From the NCBI RefSeq assembly GCF_017312365.1, contig NZ_BLJI01000011.1, positions 1-64,000 of the forward strand: a stretch of 64,000 nt of DNA. Direction: 5' to 3'. Every line of letters begins with the position of its first letter. The stretch's first letter is position 1. This document shows positions 44,213 through 53,201 of the stretch, piece after piece. The notes under the pieces are model-generated. The model saw only the letters and a program-made list of their open reading frames with translations, ran no database searches and was not told where the DNA came from. Source of the stretch: Chroococcus sp. FPU101 (GTDB lineage Bacteria > Cyanobacteriota > Cyanobacteriia > Cyanobacteriales > Microcystaceae). The position numbers and the translations under genes are program-made.

Positions 44213-44680
44213 CTATTCTTTAGTATTTTTGATTTGTTTCACTAACCAATAACAAACCGTAAGACTCGCGATGACAAAACCTAAAGCAGCTAAGTCGTTA
44301 CCTGTATATTTAGTAGTATCAAAAATAATAATTTTTCGAGCAACTGCAATAATGGCAGTAACAATGACTAATTCAACGTGAAAAACATTTTTTTTTAAAT
44401 AAGCAGTAATATTATCCAAAAGTTCTAAAGCAATTAGAATATTGAGAAATAAGCCAAAAACTTCTATTAAAGTTCTATTAAAAAATCCGATGGGTTCTGT
44501 TCGCCAAATATCTTGATATAAAATTATAATTAAATCAATTAAAGCAATTAAAATCACAAATAGTAACACTATGGTTAATATTTTAGCTGTGATTTTTTCA
44601 TAACGATGAACAACTTCAAGAAACTTGTCATCTTGAAAAGACTCTTGCAAACGCTTAAAAAAATTACTAGATTTTTTCAT
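44213..44680 (-). CDS. PsiE-family membrane protein
   Basis: The 155-residue protein has four membrane helices with the PsiE pattern: EVFGLFLNILIALELLDNIT near residue 75, HVELVIVTAIIAVARKIIIF near 101 and ALGFVIASLTVCYWLVKQI near the end. PsiE is phosphate-starvation-inducible in E. coli, with unknown function. Whether phosphate regulates it here is not shown; no obvious Pho box was seen upstream. Confidence 0.85.
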   Translation of the reverse strand: MKKSSNFFKRLQESFQDDKFLEVVHRYEKITAKILTIVLLFVILIALIDLIIILYQDIWRTEPIGFFNRTLIEVFGLFLNILIALELLDNITAYLKKNVFHVELVIVTAIIAVARKIIIFDTTKYTGNDLAALGFVIASLTVCYWLVKQIKNTKE

Positions 44681-44793
44681 GTGATAGGGTTTAGTCTATG
44701 ATTTATTAAAAATTTAGCCTGTTTGAAGAATAAGCCGAACCTTAAAAAATCATGTCATAAAACTGTTACATCTGGCAACTCAAAAAATAAGTA

Positions 44794-45486
44794 TTAACTG
44801 ATTTGATTAGCGACTAATAAATCTTTAATTACCTTTTCTGCCATAATGGCTAATTGATCTAATTCTTCTTTTAATTTATCTGCTTGTTTTTTGTAGTAAA
44901 CCTTGCGCGTTAAAGCTTCTCTTGCTAAATCTTCGCGATTTTGCTCTATGGCTTTTTTCGCCACTTGATTCCATGCTTCTTTTTCTTTAAGTGCGGTTGT
45001 ATACTGAGGTTGTAGGTCATCCCAAACCACTTTAATATCGCCTAAAGCACTTTGTAATAAAGTTTTGGCATTACTCGGATCAGCACCCACTAAAGCCTCT
45101 TTTAAAGGTTCGTATAAGCCAACGGTTTTAAGATGAGCAATAACTGGGATAAAATCTTTAATTTGGACACTTTCGCTAATTCCAGTTTTACACCAAGTCG
45201 CAAAATGTTCACAATTATTAAATAATAAATTATATTTTCGTTCACTCAAACGACTTTCGGCACGAGACACTACTATATCTGGAATAAAACAAAAACCATT
45301 TTTATATTCAACAACATATACTGAATTACCACGAGAAAAAGTCTCAAAAGTAGTTCGTTCAACAATTTCACTTGGTTTACGATAATGAATCACCGTTCCA
45401 TCACCACAATCAATACCATGATGTTGATAAACACCTTTCAAATTCATAAACTCTCGATAAACGTAAATTTGATCGCCACGTGCCAT
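44794..45486 (-). CDS. LRAT-domain (lecithin retinol acyltransferase-like) protein
   Basis: Residues 1-130 form an LRAT/NlpC-P60-type fold. MARGDQIYVYREFMNLKGVY precedes YQHHGIDCGDGTVIHYR with the catalytic His, and LLFNNCEHFATWCKTG near residue 108 holds the nucleophilic Cys. The later part (135-230) is helical and coiled-coil-like. Family members act as acyltransferases, phospholipases or thiol proteases. Bacterial members are of uncertain substrate and some lie in toxin or lipid contexts. The next gene upstream is the exported superoxide dismutase, 25 bp away, so the two may be cotranscribed. Confidence 0.82.
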   Translation of the reverse strand: MARGDQIYVYREFMNLKGVYQHHGIDCGDGTVIHYRKPSEIVERTTFETFSRGNSVYVVEYKNGFCFIPDIVVSRAESRLSERKYNLLFNNCEHFATWCKTGISESVQIKDFIPVIAHLKTVGLYEPLKEALVGADPSNAKTLLQSALGDIKVVWDDLQPQYTTALKEKEAWNQVAKKAIEQNREDLAREALTRKVYYKKQADKLKEELDQLAIMAEKVIKDLLVANQIS

Positions 45487-45511
45487 AAAAATTCCTTATA
45501 ATAACTTATTT

Positions 45512-46240
45512 TCAAGCCTTAGCTGCCAGAAAACGTCGATTAATTTCTTCCCAATTTAGAACATTCCACCACTGCTTTAAATATTCTCCTCGATTATTGC
45601 GATATTTGAGATAATAAGCGTGTTCCCAAACATCATTACCCATAATCGGCTTTAGTCCTTGCATGATGGGGCTATCTTGATTCGATAGATTAATTATTTT
45701 TAGTGTGCCACTTTTATCTAAAACTAGCCATGCCCAACCACTGCCAAAAACTTTAGCACCAGCATTGTTAAAATTGGTTTTAAACGTTTCAAAACTCCCA
45801 AATTCTTTTTGAATTGCTTGTGCTATTTTACCTTGGGGCGTTCCTCCCCCATTAGGTTTCATAATCTCCCAAAATATTTTATGATTGATATATCCTCCAC
45901 CATTATTGCGAACCGTCTGGCGAATATCAGCAGGTAAAGTATCTAAACCCTGCAAAAGTTTATTAATTGATTGATCTTTTAAATCGGGATATTTATTGAT
46001 TGCTGCATTAAGATTTTTGACATAAGCGGCGTGGTGTTTATCATGATGAAAACGCATCGTTTCTTCATCAATATAAGGCTCTAGTGCATTATAAGCATAG
46101 GGAAGTGGCGGTAATTTAAAAGATTCATCTTGTGCTTGGGTGGTTGTTTGGGCAAGCGTTGGATCAGATAAAGCTTTGATCGCAGTTGCGGCGGTTAGTG
46201 TTCCACATAAAATTAAAAAATGACGACGGTTAATAGCCAT
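45512..46240 (-). CDS. Exported Fe/Mn superoxide dismutase
   Basis: The product is 242 residues from the ATG at 46240 (in-frame M at 46267 is less likely). It starts with a twin-arginine-type signal, [20 protein letters not shown], ending at TLAQ. The mature enzyme has the metal ligands in [29 protein letters not shown] and [13 protein letters not shown]; the sequence [10 protein letters not shown] fits the Mn-type cyanobacterial enzymes. The usual GGH before the second ligand reads GGY here, a non-ligand change. It removes superoxide in the periplasm or lumen. Confidence 0.9.
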   Translation of the reverse strand: MAINRRHFLILCGTLTAATAIKALSDPTLAQTTTQAQDESFKLPPLPYAYNALEPYIDEETMRFHHDKHHAAYVKNLNAAINKYPDLKDQSINKLLQGLDTLPADIRQTVRNNGGGYINHKIFWEIMKPNGGGTPQGKIAQAIQKEFGSFETFKTNFNNAGAKVFGSGWAWLVLDKSGTLKIINLSNQDSPIMQGLKPIMGNDVWEHAYYLKYRNNRGEYLKQWWNVLNWEEINRRFLAAKA

Positions 46241-46344
46241 AACTTTTGATATACCTGCAAATAACATTTAATATTATAAATTTTAGAGGAATAGGGACGT
46301 AACTTTCTTTGGCTAGATTGACTCGCACTTGACTAAAAAAAATA

Positions 46345-47262
46345 ATGAAACTGCAAAAACTTTTCCTAATGAGTTTAGGGTCACTTTTGCTCTTAGGTGG
46401 TGTCGGTTACTGGTATGTTTTTGTAGAAGGTGCGCCTCAATTCGACCCTCCTGCCATCAATGAAGCGGGAACGGGAATGACCTTTCAACTTCAAGACTTT
46501 CAAAGTCTGGCGATGGGACAAACTCGACAATATGGTTTAGTCCTACCACCCGATTATGACAAAAATCCTCAAAAACGTTATCCCGTCATCTTCTTCCTAC
46601 ACGGTGGACACGATGATGGGCGGGCCTGGGTCGATAAATATGGTCTAATTCCAGTCCTTCATCAACTCCATCAAAGTGGAAAACTGCCGCCATCGACTAT
46701 CATTACTCCAGATGGCAATGATTTAAGAGGTTCGAGTCCGTTATAGGATTCTGATTATTATGATGGGCCCAATGGCAAAATCGGAACGCTGATCGGCTCA
46801 GAATTGGTACAAATAGTCAAGTCTCGTTATCGAACTTTAGAACAACCTGAATTTTGGGCAATGGGTGGCGTTTCTTCGGGAGGTTGAGGCGCGTTAAATA
46901 TTGGTCTGCGACATTTAGATAATTTTTGTGTTTTCTTTAGCCATAGCGGCTATTTTACCGATGATAGTGGTGCCGCCAATAGTCCTCAAACGTTTATTTC
47001 ACAAATTCCACCGCCCGAAAGAGCGTGTTTAAGAGTTTATCTGGATGCGGGCCAAGCTGATGTTAATTTTTTGGCATCAACCCAACAGTTTCATCAAAAA
47101 TTAAATCAATTCAACATTCCAAATCAATTTCATGCGTTCCTTAGTGGACATGGTTTATCGGGGCCTGATTATGGTTGGAATTATTTTCATAAACATTCGG
47201 TAGATTCTTTATCTTATGTGGGTCAACAATTTCAAAAAGCCTATCAACTATTAAAAAAATAA
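46345..47262 (+). pseudogene. Alpha/beta-hydrolase esterase with two in-frame stops
   Basis: The continuous frame encodes an N-terminal hydrophobic signal (LFLMSLGSLLLLGGVGYWYV), then YGLVLPPDYDKNPQKRYPVIFFLHGGHDD of the esterase-D-like family, the nucleophile elbow MGGVSSGG and SHSGYFTDDSG. It is interrupted by TAG at 46744-46746 after GSSPL and TGA near 46885-46887 within SSGG*GALNIG. Both positions are probably tryptophan or similar codons changed by single G-to-A transitions. The frame continues to a natural stop at 47260-47262. Two independent nonsense mutations make this a likely pseudogene rather than an error. Confidence 0.88.
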
Positions 47263-47378
47263 GTCATTCTCTACTCTAAAAAATAACCTTCCTGACAAAT
47301 CTTTGTCATCCGTCTGTCATTCCTCTGACACAAGAGACAGTTAAGCTGAATTCAAGTTAGGTGTTAGGAGAAAAAATT

Positions 47379-47603
47379 ATGGTTCAATCAGCAATGAGAC
47401 ATTCTCTAGAAGTTCTCAGGGAAGAAGCGAGACAGTTAGTATTACAAGGATATATACACCGTCATCAACCGATTTATATTCTCAGTTGCTATCTTCCTCC
47501 ACAGATCTGGACTTGTTTAGAATATGTTTTAGAAGAACATAATTTTTTATTACGCGATCGTATTGATGATCTGATTAATCAAGAGCGATGGGATAACGAT
47601 TAA
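47379..47603 (+). CDS. Small hypothetical protein (74 residues)
   Basis: From the ATG at 47379 it reads MVQSAMRHSLEVLREEARQL and QPIYILSCYLPPQIWTCLEYV, then LLRDRIDDLI. AGGAGAAAAA lies before it. I do not recognise the family; the composition looks coding and resembles small cyanobacterial proteins. The TTGTCATCC-N-GTCTGTCATTCC stretch upstream holds imperfect direct repeats. Confidence 0.55.
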   Translation: MVQSAMRHSLEVLREEARQLVLQGYIHRHQPIYILSCYLPPQIWTCLEYVLEEHNFLLRDRIDDLINQERWDND

Positions 47604-47655
47604 TTCATCTCATTCTAGGCATTGGTAAAATAGATTCAAACCTCAGATCAAATCA

Positions 47656-47875
47656 ATGTCTGTTATTCCAGAAAATAACGATTTACTCAGTGGAGAATGT
47701 TTCTTTCTCCGCAAATGAGTCGGTTTACACGTTTTTAAAGAGAAATTTCACCCCCAATGGCAGCCCAGATATATCATCTATTCAGGTGTAGCTAGTGAGC
47801 GCAGATGTGGTAGTGGCATTAGTTAGAGCAGATTCAGGCGATCGACTATTAGATTATTTCAAACCTAGTTCATAA
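47656..47875 (+). pseudogene. Remnant of a DUF2156/MprF-type lysyltransferase C-terminus
   Basis: The frame from 47656 gives MSVIPENNDLLSGECFFLRK, a TGA, then VGLHVFKEKFHPQWQPRYII; after a frame change it gives ADVVVALVRADSG. The KEKF-PQWQPRY pattern resembles the end of DUF2156 phosphatidylglycerol lysyltransferase-like proteins. The bulk of the gene is missing and the residue carries a stop and a frameshift. The identification rests on one short motif. Confidence 0.5.
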
Positions 47876-48081
47876 GTATTTAAACTTAGCTCTTTAGCAA
47901 TAACAACACTTTTTTTTGTTAAAGTGCCTAAAATTCCTAGCGTGTTTTTTTGAGCTTCAGATAAGATAAAAACACATTTTACTTAAACATTTTTGTAGCC
48001 AAAATAACGAGCAAATCATCAGCCGATGGTTCGCTAATTTCCTATTCAATTCATTTGTTTTCATCAATAGGAGGATGTTTC
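47876..48081. other. Intergenic region before the PEP-CTERM gene
   Basis: AT-rich sequence with T-runs near 47909-47916 and 47947-47953; it may hold the promoter of the PEP-CTERM gene. AGGAGG at 48069-48074 is a strong ribosome binding site for the ATG at 48082. No other feature seen. Confidence 0.4.
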
Positions 48082-48960
48082 ATGGATAGTCAAACCAAAC
48101 TCAATATTTTTCAATTACTGACAATTGCTGGCATTTTTAGTGTTAGCTTGCCCTCACAAGCTGCTACGATAGAATTTCGTGGAACTGGGAGCAATGCAGC
48201 CACAGCGTTTACCAATTATCAAACCGCTATTGGTGGAGTAAATAATGGTGCGGCTTCTGGTTCACAGGGGAGTGGTTTTCGGACAATAAACTGGGATGGT
48301 GTACCGCTAGATGGTTCGGGTGCGGGTGCAGGGATAGAAACAATTGTCTCTAATAAAGTTGTTACAATTCCAGATGATCTCTTCCTCAATCGTGGCACAC
48401 TGTACGATGAAGAATATGTCGTTAGTGGCGATGGTTTTGAAAGTGTAAATTCAGGTGTAGCGGGTCAATTTCCGCCGTTTAGTCCTAATAATATCTTTGC
48501 CCATTTTGGCGAGGATAATAACGAAATTGATCAAAGCTTTACGATTCCAGGGAGTTTTCAACAAGCAGGTACACGGGGTTTTGGGGCGATTTTTCTTGAT
48601 GTCGAGTTAGCGAACACCAGTTTTATTGAATATTTTAGTGGCTCAAGGAGTTTAGGTAAGTTTTTTGTTGATCCTGCAAATAGTGGCGAACCTTCTTTTT
48701 TGGGCGTATTATTTGATGATCCAATTGTTACCAGTGTTGAATTAAACTTAGGTAATAATACGATCTTTGATCTCCAAGGTAATACCATTATTTCAGGCCC
48801 CGCCGATGATCCCCTCAATGGTATAGATCTAGTAGCGGTTGATGATTTTGTTTACGCTGAACCGGTAGCCGTCAATGTTCCAGAACCCTCATTATTAACG
48901 GCAATTGCTGTTTTAGGAGGGTTAGGAATATCAACTTTATTAAAACGGCAAAAACTATAA
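48082..48960 (+). CDS. PEP-CTERM sorting domain protein
   Basis: The product is 292 residues from the ATG at 48082, chosen for the AGGAGG seven bases upstream. It has an N-terminal signal (LLTIAGIFSVSLPSQA) and a C-terminal VPEPSLLTAIAVLGGLGISTLLKR: the PEP motif, a membrane helix and a basic end. In other bacteria such proteins are processed by exosortase; none is present in the window. The middle is beta-rich, with Gly/Asn/Asp. It may be a surface or matrix protein. Its 3' end overlaps the Tab2-like gene by 6 bp. Confidence 0.88.
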   Translation: MDSQTKLNIFQLLTIAGIFSVSLPSQAATIEFRGTGSNAATAFTNYQTAIGGVNNGAASGSQGSGFRTINWDGVPLDGSGAGAGIETIVSNKVVTIPDDLFLNRGTLYDEEYVVSGDGFESVNSGVAGQFPPFSPNNIFAHFGEDNNEIDQSFTIPGSFQQAGTRGFGAIFLDVELANTSFIEYFSGSRSLGKFFVDPANSGEPSFLGVLFDDPIVTSVELNLGNNTIFDLQGNTIISGPADDPLNGIDLVAVDDFVYAEPVAVNVPEPSLLTAIAVLGGLGISTLLKRQKL

Positions 48961-49830
48961 TTTCTCTTCCTTAAGTAGCCAAAAACCTGCAAAAGATTCG
49001 GACTCTTGTTTAGATTGAATGGCCAAAAAATGTACTTTTTGAGCCTTTTCTTTTTTGGCTTCAAATCCTTTGGCTTCTGATATAGTTTTTGCATCCAATA
49101 CCGTCGCTAAAATCCAACTGTCACTAGAACCTGTTTCTAAACGTACAATTGGACGAGAACCTGATTCAAACTGGAGATAAGCTAATTCTAATCCAGACAT
49201 CCAAGCCGCTAGAGGTAAGGCGCGAGATGAATAGACAATAATTCCAGGTATGGGGGTATCGGGTGTGAGTTCAGTAATTGAGAGGGGAAACGCTTCACCA
49301 AAAGCAATATCCCATTCTTCCATATCTGCAAATGCCGACGCTTCTAAATTGACAAACGCCCATTTATCACCCCTATCGACTCTAACCGCATCTGGAAGTG
49401 GAATCGCTGCTAGAGGTGGATATTGTACAGATAGAGACTTAGCCGAATTTTCATCATAGCCTGGTTGTTCAGGATAAAACGTTTGATTTCTCTGCTCAAG
49501 CCAAGCATTTAAGGCATAAGTCCGACGGCTAGGGGCTGCGGTAATTCCTAAATCTTCACACGCTTTGAGAATCATATTATTCATCTGACGGCGGAAAAAA
49601 CGAATCTTTCTCGGTGTTTCACCCGCTTGAGTAATTGCTTTTCCGATGGCTTCTTGTAACCAAATAGAATTAACAGTTTTATTTGAGCAAAATTCGGAAT
49701 ATTTAAACAGAGTTTCGGGTTTTTGAGTAATTTCTGTAGGAGATTCGCAGATTAAGACTTCCCATAATTTCTTTTTTTCATCATCTAAAACAGGACGTGA
49801 ATAGTAATCTAATTCCCAAATTTTCCCCAT
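48955..49830 (-). CDS. Tab2/Atab2-family RNA-binding protein (DUF1092)
   Basis: The 291-residue protein matches the cyanobacterial and plant family (Tab2/Atab2): MGKIWELDYYSRPVLDDEKKK at the start, KIRFFRRQMNNMILKACEDL near residue 95, LPDAVRVDRGDKWAFVNLEA near 147 and the C-terminal FAGFWLL. In algae and plants, homologues act on translation of photosystem I and II mRNAs. A similar role here is inferred, not shown. The gene ends 6 bp inside the PEP-CTERM gene's tail. Confidence 0.88.
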   Translation of the reverse strand: MGKIWELDYYSRPVLDDEKKKLWEVLICESPTEITQKPETLFKYSEFCSNKTVNSIWLQEAIGKAITQAGETPRKIRFFRRQMNNMILKACEDLGITAAPSRRTYALNAWLEQRNQTFYPEQPGYDENSAKSLSVQYPPLAAIPLPDAVRVDRGDKWAFVNLEASAFADMEEWDIAFGEAFPLSITELTPDTPIPGIIVYSSRALPLAAWMSGLELAYLQFESGSRPIVRLETGSSDSWILATVLDAKTISEAKGFEAKKEKAQKVHFLAIQSKQESESFAGFWLLKEEKL

Positions 49831-49895
49831 ATTTTTGAGTAGCCTATTTATTTAATACGATGCGCTTTAATCATTGAGCCATTATTCATTATAAA

Positions 49896-50924
49896 TTAAT
49901 CGGGTTGCTCATGGCTTACTGTTTCTTGTTGTCCCACCACTTCCCGTACTCGGTAGATGGGTCGTTTTTGTGATTCATGATAGGTTCGCATTCCCAATTC
50001 AGCCAATAAACCAAAACTAAAGAGTTGAATACCCGTCATAAATAAAAGTACCGCTAAAATTAGTAAAGGACGATCGCCAATTTCTGCACCGAAAAATAGT
50101 TTAATAAAAGTTAAATAGATTCCTAAAATCATTCCCAAAAAAGTCGCAAATAGCCCAAATAATCCGAAAATGTGCATCGGACGGGTTAAAAACTTTTTAA
50201 TAAAAAAGATGGTAAATAAATCCATTAACACTCGAAAAGTTCGTCCTAAACCATATTTACTTTGACCATAGCGACGGGCATGATGTTGTACTGGAAGTTC
50301 AGCGATTTTTGCCCCTTCAATATAAGCTAATGCGGGGAGAAAACGGTGTAATTCTCCATATAGATTTAAGTCAGCTACAACTTCAGCGCGATAAGCTTTT
50401 AGTGAGCATCCATAATCATGTAATTTAACACCCGTGACTTGTCCGATTAACCAATTAGCAATTTTAGAAGGAAGTAACCGTTTAACCTTATCATCTTGAC
50501 GATTTTTGCGCCAACCACTAACTAAATCATAACCCTCATATAGCTTATTAATCAGTTTTGGGATGTCTTGTGGATCATTTTGTAAATCCCCATCTAGAGT
50601 AATAATAATTTGTCCTTTGGCGTGTTTAAATCCTGCGGCTATGGCTGGCGTTTGACCATAATTTCGCCGTAGAATAATCGCTTTTAAATCAGAACGCGAG
50701 TGAGCAAGATTTGTTAAAAGTTGACTTGAGCCATCAGTTGAGCCATCATCAACGCAGATAATTTCATAATTATATTGCTCTGATTGTAGTGTGGTGGCAA
50801 TAGTATCAATTAATTTAGGAAGACTTTCAAATTCATTATAAATAGGAACAACGATCGATAAAAATAAATCAGATTTTTGCCATGAGTGATTTGATATTAA
50901 ATGAGTCGAAACCGAAGAAGACAT
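49896..50924 (-). CDS. GT2 polyprenyl-phosphate glycosyltransferase
   Basis: A 342-residue GT2 enzyme: LSIVVPIYNEFESLPKLID near residue 22, VDDGSTDGSSQLL near 61, TLDGDLQNDPQDIPKLI near 113 with the DXD-like acidic pair, and YGQSKYGLGRTFRVLMDLFTI near 218. Two C-terminal membrane helices (about 240-310) anchor it. This pattern resembles ArnC/GtrB/dolichol-phosphate-mannose synthases that load a sugar on a polyprenyl-phosphate. It may supply donors for an ArnT-like enzyme such as that at 26.4 kb, but they are not linked. Confidence 0.9.
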   Translation of the reverse strand: MSSSVSTHLISNHSWQKSDLFLSIVVPIYNEFESLPKLIDTIATTLQSEQYNYEIICVDDGSTDGSSQLLTNLAHSRSDLKAIILRRNYGQTPAIAAGFKHAKGQIIITLDGDLQNDPQDIPKLINKLYEGYDLVSGWRKNRQDDKVKRLLPSKIANWLIGQVTGVKLHDYGCSLKAYRAEVVADLNLYGELHRFLPALAYIEGAKIAELPVQHHARRYGQSKYGLGRTFRVLMDLFTIFFIKKFLTRPMHIFGLFGLFATFLGMILGIYLTFIKLFFGAEIGDRPLLILAVLLFMTGIQLFSFGLLAELGMRTYHESQKRPIYRVREVVGQQETVSHEQPD

Positions 50925-51121
50925 AAAAAAAAGAATAAAAATTTAATTTTAGGTTATCACATTAGGGAGACAAGCCCTTTTGATTTTAAATAGTCACTAA
51001 TGTAGACCGATGCCAGCGTTACTCTCGTTCCCCAAGTCAACGTATATATTTATATCTGTTCTTGGCTCAGGCGACTAAATTTCCTACAATAAGAAAGAAA
51101 AGTGTTATTTTTGGGTAAACC

Positions 51122-51583
51122 ATGACGAAAACGGTTGCCGAAGTGATGACCCCTAACCCAATCACGGTAACGCCTCAGACCTCACTACAAGAGGCAATTC
51201 AAGTTATCGCGGAAAAAAAAATTAGTGGGTTGCCTGTTGTTGATGATTCAAATAAATTAGTCGGTGTCATCTCCGAAACAGATTTGATGTGGCAAGAGAC
51301 GGGAATTGACCCACCACCTTATATTATGTTTCTTGATAGTGTCATCTATTTACAAAATCCGAATCGTCATGAAAAGCTAGTACATAAGGTTTTAGGACAA
51401 ACTGTCGGGGAAGTTATGACTAATAAACCCATAACAGTCAAACCCTCTCAAACCATAAGAGAAGCGGCACAGTTAATGACTGATCACAAAATTGGCCGTA
51501 TTTTAGTAACAGATGATACAGATGAAAAAGTCATTGGTATCATTACTCGTGGTGATATTATTCGGGCGATGGCTGCTACTTAA
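51122..51583 (+). CDS. Two-CBS-domain protein
   Basis: The 153-residue protein consists of two CBS domains: VAEVMTPNPITVTPQTSL, GVISETDLMWQ, then VGEVMTNKPITVKPSQTI, GRILVTDD and IITRGDIIRAMAAT. Such Bateman modules bind adenine nucleotides and act as regulators of partner proteins. A stand-alone module of this size is common in cyanobacteria. No partner is evident. Confidence 0.92.
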   Translation: MTKTVAEVMTPNPITVTPQTSLQEAIQVIAEKKISGLPVVDDSNKLVGVISETDLMWQETGIDPPPYIMFLDSVIYLQNPNRHEKLVHKVLGQTVGEVMTNKPITVKPSQTIREAAQLMTDHKIGRILVTDDTDEKVIGIITRGDIIRAMAAT

Positions 51584-51682
51584 AATTATGGGAGGGTCAC
51601 GCCATCAAGTTTAAATGTTATTGGTTTGACCTTCCTGAGAAATTAAAATGCTGTCACAGCATGAGTTAGGCTAGTTAAATAT

Positions 51683-52126
51683 ATGACCTTAATCGCTCTA
51701 AAAACCCTGTATGAGCAAGACTATAACTTGTGGTTAAAAACAACTGTTCATTTGTTACGGGAAAACAAGCTAGATCAAATTGATTACGACAATTTAATCG
51801 AAGAATTAGAAGGCATGGGGAGAAGCGACAAAAGAGCTTTGAAAAGTAATTTAGAACAACTCCTAATGCACCTTCTTAAATGGCAGTATCAATCGAATAA
51901 ACGAACAGGAAGTTGGGAGCGTTTTATTAAAGAACATCGTAACCGAGTATTAGATACATTAGAAGATAGTCCCAGTATTAAACCCTACTTAAATGAAATA
52001 TTTAATAAGTGTTATCAAAATGCTAGAGATTATGCAGTATCAGAAACAGGTTTATCTTTAGCAACTTTTCCTAACATTTGTCCTTTTACGATTCAGCAGA
52101 TTTTAGATACAGGATTTTTTTGGTGA
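51683..52126 (+). CDS. DUF29 family protein
   Basis: The 147-residue protein contains LYEQDYNLWLKTTVHLLREN, then DYDNLIEELEGMGRSDKRAL and LEQLLMHLLKWQYQSNKRTG, all typical of DUF29, a helical family abundant in cyanobacteria and of unknown function. It stands between the CBS protein and the convergent methyltransferase, 17 bp between stops. Confidence 0.92.
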   Translation: MTLIALKTLYEQDYNLWLKTTVHLLRENKLDQIDYDNLIEELEGMGRSDKRALKSNLEQLLMHLLKWQYQSNKRTGSWERFIKEHRNRVLDTLEDSPSIKPYLNEIFNKCYQNARDYAVSETGLSLATFPNICPFTIQQILDTGFFW

Positions 52127-52143
52127 TAATCACTAAATAATTC

Positions 52144-52989
52144 TTACTTTCTACCACACAAAACCCCAAAGCGAACTAAACCCCGTTCATAGCCTTGACT
52201 CATTAATCCTAATGCTAATGCCCCTTGAATCGTTGTCCAACCACTCTTGAGTAAATTTGTAATGACTTTAAAATCAAAAGCAGATTCGATAACAACATCC
52301 CAAAAAGGAGCCACCGCAGTAGACCAATCATCGGCGATAATATTTTTAAACCCGCAATTAGATGCGATCGCTTCATACTCTGGTAAAGAAATCACATAAG
52401 GTAAATAATAAACTCGATAAATCTCTTCTAAATGCCGTTTCTCATCTGCGGTTAAATCACTTGCTAGAGAATTAGTTGGACGATGACACCAAGTCGCAAA
52501 AATAAAAACTCCACCTGGTTTAAGCACACGGTAACACTCCTCTAAAAACCGTGTCTTATCTGCCATGTGTTCCCCACTTTCTAATGACCACACCAAATCA
52601 TAAGAATTGTCTGCAAAGGGCATATTTAGGGCATCAGCCACTTGAAAAGAAACATTTCCTTCTAAAAAAGCATTTATCGCTCTTTCGTTGGCTCTAGCGG
52701 CTTGTACGGGTGATAGGGTGATCCCAGTTGCAGTAGCGTTAAATTTTTCGGCGAGATAAAGCGTACTACCGCCTATTCCACAGCCGACATCTAAAATATT
52801 GCTTGCTGTTTTAATTTGAGCAAAGCTAAGAAGTTCTTCAATGAGGTTAATTTGGGCTTGTCGTCGATTTAGTTTATGTGTACCACCCCTACCATAATAG
52901 CCATGGTGCATATGTTCGCCCCAAACCTGTTCCCAAAGTTGACTAGAAGCGTCATAAAATTGAGCAATACCGTCATTGAGTGATGTCAT
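52144..52989 (-). CDS. Tocopherol methyltransferase-like SAM enzyme
   Basis: The 281-residue enzyme has the N-terminal WGEHMHHGYYGRGGTHKLNR motif, the SAM-binding ILDVGCGIGGSTLYLAE near residue 64 and LVWSLESGEHMADK, with VLKPGGVFIFATWCHRP. The combination is characteristic of gamma-tocopherol/MPBQ-type methyltransferases (Synechocystis Slr0089). It would methylate gamma- to alpha-tocopherol or a related quinone. The assignment within the family is probable but not certain. Confidence 0.83.
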   Translation of the reverse strand: MTSLNDGIAQFYDASSQLWEQVWGEHMHHGYYGRGGTHKLNRRQAQINLIEELLSFAQIKTASNILDVGCGIGGSTLYLAEKFNATATGITLSPVQAARANERAINAFLEGNVSFQVADALNMPFADNSYDLVWSLESGEHMADKTRFLEECYRVLKPGGVFIFATWCHRPTNSLASDLTADEKRHLEEIYRVYYLPYVISLPEYEAIASNCGFKNIIADDWSTAVAPFWDVVIESAFDFKVITNLLKSGWTTIQGALALGLMSQGYERGLVRFGVLCGRK

Positions 52990-53201
52990 AGCTTAGACTG
53001 AGGATAAAGATAAATCAGTTAGCTATTTTAACAGACTCGCTCAAGTTAAAAACACGTCAATATTATGAGAAACTCTAAGAAATGTCTTAAGATTTCTGAG
53101 ATTCGATGGATAAACCATGCACAATAAAGAGAATACTTAGTGTTTAATGAGTTAGTAACAATCAAAAAAAAGATGTACGCTGTTTTATTTATTGATTTTT
53201 A

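Noticed and set aside
46724-46742. Sequence GAGGTTCGAGTCC resembling a tRNA T-arm
   Set aside because: It lies inside the esterase frame (RGSS) and no acceptor, D or anticodon stems surround it.
51590-51665. Weak hairpins after the CBS gene (GGAGGGTCA/TGACCTTCC and TGCTG-TCA-CAGCA)
   Set aside because: The first has a long loop and wobble pairs, the second only five pairs; neither is followed by a T-run.
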